This document shows, piece by piece, positions 61,250 through 64,000 of a DNA stretch of 64,000 nucleotides. Source of the stretch: Planctomycetota bacterium (GTDB lineage: Bacteria; Planctomycetota; Planctomycetia; Pirellulales; Pirellulaceae). Position 1 is the stretch's first letter; the number at the start of each line of letters is the position of its first letter. The notes beneath the pieces are model-generated. The model was given only the letters and a program-made list of their open reading frames with translations. It was not told where the DNA came from and did not search any database. The stretch spans positions 1 to 64,000 of the forward strand of contig CAUJHS010000084.1 in the NCBI GenBank assembly GCA_963204915.1, written 5' to 3'. A program made the position numbers and the translations under genes.

Positions 61250-63238
61250 ATGCGACAAACTGCTCTGCTGGGCGTTTTGCTCTTGGCCTACGCGACATCG
61301 CCGGCGCGCGTCACCGCGCAGCCAACGCTTTCCTTCGCTCAGCCGCATGCAGCGCTTCCTGGTCAAACGACGGAAGTGACTTTACACGGCGATAAGCTCG
61401 AAGAGCCGCTCTCAGTGTGGAGCAGCTTTCCGGCCCAAATTGAAATCCTACGCGAACTGGACGAGACGGGCCAACCTAAACCCAACCCCGATCCGAAAAC
61501 GCTACGGCTCCGCGTGACCATGCCGGCCGATGCTCCGGTCTCCGTCGGCGGTCTCGTCGTCGGTACGAAATCCGGGGTTTCTGAGCCTTTGGTCTTCATG
61601 CTGGATGATCTGCCGTCCGTCACGGAAATGGCCAACAATCATTCGCCGGAAGCCGCACAAGAGATTCCGTTCTTAACGGCCGTGGACGGCGTCTGCGACG
61701 GAACGCTGTTTGACTATTATCGCCTCTCCGCCAAGGCGGGGCAACGCATTGCCGTGGAAGTTGTGGCTCAGCGCTTAGGCTCCGCGCTCGACCCGGTTCT
61801 CCGACTGATCGACCCGGCGGGCAAGGAAGTCGCTTTTATCGACGACGCCCCGGCGCTCGGCGCCGATGCACGACTGGCTGCGGTCTGCGTCCAGGACGGC
61901 GCCTACGTTTTGGAAGTACGTGATGTGCAATACCACAGCGGAGGGCGCTATCGGCTCCGAGTCGGCGACTTTCCGCTGGTGGATACCACGTTTCCCCTGG
62001 GCGGACCCCGCGGCGCTTCAACCGAGTTTCGCTTCACGGGGTTCGATGGCCTGGCCACAGCGCCGACGCCCCTTGCAATTTCCGACTTGGCGCCGCAGCA
62101 AACTCCTTTGGCCGCTCGCCTGCCCAACGGGCAATCGTCGACCATGGTGCTAACTGCCGTCAGTTTGCTGCCCAACACGATAGAACCGGAGCCTGACATT
62201 TCACCCGAAGCGGCCAGCGTCGTGGCGGCGCCTGTCGCCATCAATGGCCAATTTCAAGCGCCGGGCGATCGTGACGCGTATCGCTTTTCCGCCAAGAAGG
62301 ATCAAAAGTTTGTCCTTCGGGGAATCAGCCGCACGCTTGGTTCGCCTAGCTACTTGTTAATGCGTATACGCGACGAGAAAGGCGCAACCTTGGCCGAGGC
62401 CGGCGCGGCGAACCCGGTGGAAGCTCTCGCTTGGACCGCACCGACCGATGGCGATTATCAGTTGGAAGTTGAAGAGCTTTTTCAGAACGGCGGGCCAGGT
62501 CACGCGTATCGTTTGGAATTCGAGTTTGACGCGCCCCGGTTCTCGCTAGCATTGAAAAACGACAAGAACACGCCGCACACGTTTGTCACCCACGCCGACG
62601 GCGCGTTCGCGCTCGATGTGCAAATCGAACGGCAGGGGTATGAAGGGCCCATACGCCTCACGTTGCACGCTCCGCGCGAAGGTTTTCAGGTGCGGCAAGA
62701 GCAAGTTCCCCCAGGCGCCAAGGAAGCGAAACTTCTGGTTCTTCCGCCCGCGGACATCCAGGAGGGCGAATTGTGGGCCCTGCGCTTTACGGGCGAGGGG
62801 GAACAAGGCGTTCAAGCCGAGTTAAGCACAGCCGTGCTGCTTAAAACGAAACGTCCCGAACTCTTGGAAGTTCCCGCCTGGCGCGATGGCGTGATTCATG
62901 TGGCGGTGGGGGCGCCGCCAGAAGCTTTCTTCGGTCTCACGCCGAAGGAGTCCTTGCTCACCTTCGACGCAACGGCGAAGAACGCCACCTTTGTTCTGCC
63001 GCTGGAACGAAAGAACAAGGAATATAAGACAGACCCGATTGTCTGGGTGGAAGGGTTGCCGTCGGGCGCCTCGGCGACCGTGAAAAAAGAGGGCAAAGAC
63101 GCGGACGAGCGTTTTGAAGTCGTCGTAACGGGCGAAGGCCTGACGGCAGGCGAGCATGCGTTTTCAATCTATGCCTATGGCGACTTCAATGGTCGCGGCA
63201 CGAAGACAAAAGTTGAAGTGAAGCTGAAAGTCGAGTGA
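61250..63238 (+). CDS. secreted protein with pre-peptidase C-terminal (PPC) domains
   Basis: 662 residues. Signal peptide at 1-24 (RQTALLGVLLLAYATSPARV). The mature part is all beta: an N-terminal Ig-like domain, then two PPC-type domains (about 130-245: DYYRLSAKAGQRIAVEVVAQ; about 340-430: DRDAYRFSAKKDQKFVLRGI), and further Ig-like domains. It is a surface or periplasmic protein without visible catalytic residues. The ATG at 61250 is preferred over a TTG at 61235. The cytochrome-type gene follows after 96 nt, an association common in planctomycetes. Confidence 0.78.
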   Translation: MRQTALLGVLLLAYATSPARVTAQPTLSFAQPHAALPGQTTEVTLHGDKLEEPLSVWSSFPAQIEILRELDETGQPKPNPDPKTLRLRVTMPADAPVSVGGLVVGTKSGVSEPLVFMLDDLPSVTEMANNHSPEAAQEIPFLTAVDGVCDGTLFDYYRLSAKAGQRIAVEVVAQRLGSALDPVLRLIDPAGKEVAFIDDAPALGADARLAAVCVQDGAYVLEVRDVQYHSGGRYRLRVGDFPLVDTTFPLGGPRGASTEFRFTGFDGLATAPTPLAISDLAPQQTPLAARLPNGQSSTMVLTAVSLLPNTIEPEPDISPEAASVVAAPVAINGQFQAPGDRDAYRFSAKKDQKFVLRGISRTLGSPSYLLMRIRDEKGATLAEAGAANPVEALAWTAPTDGDYQLEVEELFQNGGPGHAYRLEFEFDAPRFSLALKNDKNTPHTFVTHADGAFALDVQIERQGYEGPIRLTLHAPREGFQVRQEQVPPGAKEAKLLVLPPADIQEGELWALRFTGEGEQGVQAELSTAVLLKTKRPELLEVPAWRDGVIHVAVGAPPEAFFGLTPKESLLTFDATAKNATFVLPLERKNKEYKTDPIVWVEGLPSGASATVKKEGKDADERFEVVVTGEGLTAGEHAFSIYAYGDFNGRGTKTKVEVKLKVE

Positions 63239-63334
63239 GGCGGTTCGTATCCAGCAGCAACTTTCCTCTCGCACGTCGAGCACAAGACGTTGCATCAACA
63301 AACATTGACCATTACCAAGGAAGCGGTTGGCGCC

Positions 63335-64000
63335 ATGAGTAATTGCGGACTAGGCCGGAATACCCGTCTTGTTATCGTCGCGAGTCTTGCAGCATTCCTG
63401 TTGTGCGGCTCCCTGTGGGGGCAAGAGGCGTCAGGCGAAGGCTCCGGTATCGCATCACCTGTGAGTGTTGACGTTTTTCCCGCCCACGTTCGACTGACGT
63501 CGCCGCGTCAGCAGATGCAGTTGGTCGTCACGGCGGCGACGGCCGATGACCATCGATACGACGCGACCCATTCGGCGACGTACGTTTCGAGCGACCCGCA
63601 GGTGGCGGTGGTGGAAAACTCCACCGTTCTTCCACGCGGCGACGGAAAGGCGGACATCACCATCCAATACGGCGAACACAGCAAGATCATCTCGGTCGAA
63701 GTCACAGGGCAAGGCGAACCGGCGCCAGTGTCGTTCTACCATGGCGCACTGGCTGCACTTACCAAACAAGGCTGCAACGCGGGGGCATGCCACGGCTCGC
63801 CCAGCGGCAAAGGGGGTTTCCGGCTATCGCTTCGCGCCTTTGATCCGGAGTTAGACAAGCTCACACTGATTCGCGAGGAGTTTGGGCGCCGTACGAATCC
63901 GCACCAGCCCGAAGCGAGCTTGTTGCTGCTCAAGCCGTTGATGAAGGCTCCTCACGGCGGCGGATTACAAATGACGAAGCGCGATCCCGCGTATGCGCTC
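63335..64000 (+). CDS. cytochrome-type Big-domain/DUF1549-family protein, 3' cut by window
   Basis: 222 codons without stop, running off the right edge. A signal peptide (LVIVASLAAFLLCGSLWG, about 12-30) is followed by an Ig-like Big domain (about 45-130) and a haem segment GCNAGACHGSPSGKGGFRLS near 150, where the motif is CX4CH (CNAGACH), as is typical of the large planctomycete DUF1549/DUF1553 cytochrome proteins. The rest should hold DUF1549 and DUF1553. It probably forms a transcript with the PPC-domain gene. It differs from the CXXCH form of the gene at 44140-46338. Confidence 0.82.
   Translation, partial: MSNCGLGRNTRLVIVASLAAFLLCGSLWGQEASGEGSGIASPVSVDVFPAHVRLTSPRQQMQLVVTAATADDHRYDATHSATYVSSDPQVAVVENSTVLPRGDGKADITIQYGEHSKIISVEVTGQGEPAPVSFYHGALAALTKQGCNAGACHGSPSGKGGFRLSLRAFDPELDKLTLIREEFGRRTNPHQPEASLLLLKPLMKAPHGGGLQMTKRDPAYAL

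Overview
The window looks like a chromosomal segment of a planctomycete, most likely Pirellulales-like. Lineage markers are two DUF1559 pseudopilin-type proteins, a PSCyt1/DUF1549/DUF1553 protein with its DUF1501 partner, a second cytochrome-type DUF1549 protein running off the right edge, an N-terminal LEALEDRRVLA-type export motif, two sulfatase-type genes, a planctomycete J-like domain protein, and gene starts that often lack a Shine-Dalgarno sequence. No phage, transposon, CRISPR or rRNA was found. About 45 protein genes and one tRNA-Lys are supported.

Left part (1-11.5 kb, all minus strand): a co-directional block with a toroid (prenyltransferase/squalene-cyclase-like) protein, a BatA/vWA protein, a second vWA-like membrane protein and a DUF4175-like membrane protein, then a ketoacyl-synthase-like protein lacking the catalytic Cys, and an exported glycoside-hydrolase-like protein. 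From 12 to 17 kb: pseudopilin-like protein plus small lipoprotein, a sulfatase and a di-heme peroxidase-like cytochrome. From 17 to 25 kb: housekeeping genes (Kef-type antiporter, tRNA-Lys, NDP kinase, DUF1844, ECF sigma factor, UbiA/MqnP-like prenyltransferase, a lipoprotein with a structured leader, class II aldolase).

From 25 to 32 kb lies a polysaccharide/phosphate scavenging group: heparinase-II/III-like lyase, BNR-repeat protein and a 1012-residue sulfatase-alkaline phosphatase fusion. From 32 to 48 kb: transglutaminase-like protein, an NHLRC2-like thioredoxin-NHL lipoprotein, PhoD-like phosphatase, cysteine-desulfurase-like enzyme, a second DUF1559-lipoprotein pair, a NagD-like phosphatase, and the DUF1553/DUF1501 pair. 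From 48 to 64 kb: type III pantothenate kinase overlapping a CAP-dockerin surface protein, a YihY/BrkB membrane protein, a sugar-phosphate isomerase interrupted by in-frame TGA, a membrane protein with an NlpC-like Cys/His pattern, and a group built around an ECF sigma/anti-sigma pair flanked by two membrane-anchored beta-propeller proteins.

Most interesting items: the anti-sigma factor whose extracytoplasmic C-terminus has two CXXCH haem-c motifs; the sulfatase-phosphatase fusion; the Cys-less ketosynthase; the isomerase frame continuing 36 codons past a TGA; and a promoter-structured RNA-terminator unit at about 22.74-22.90 kb.
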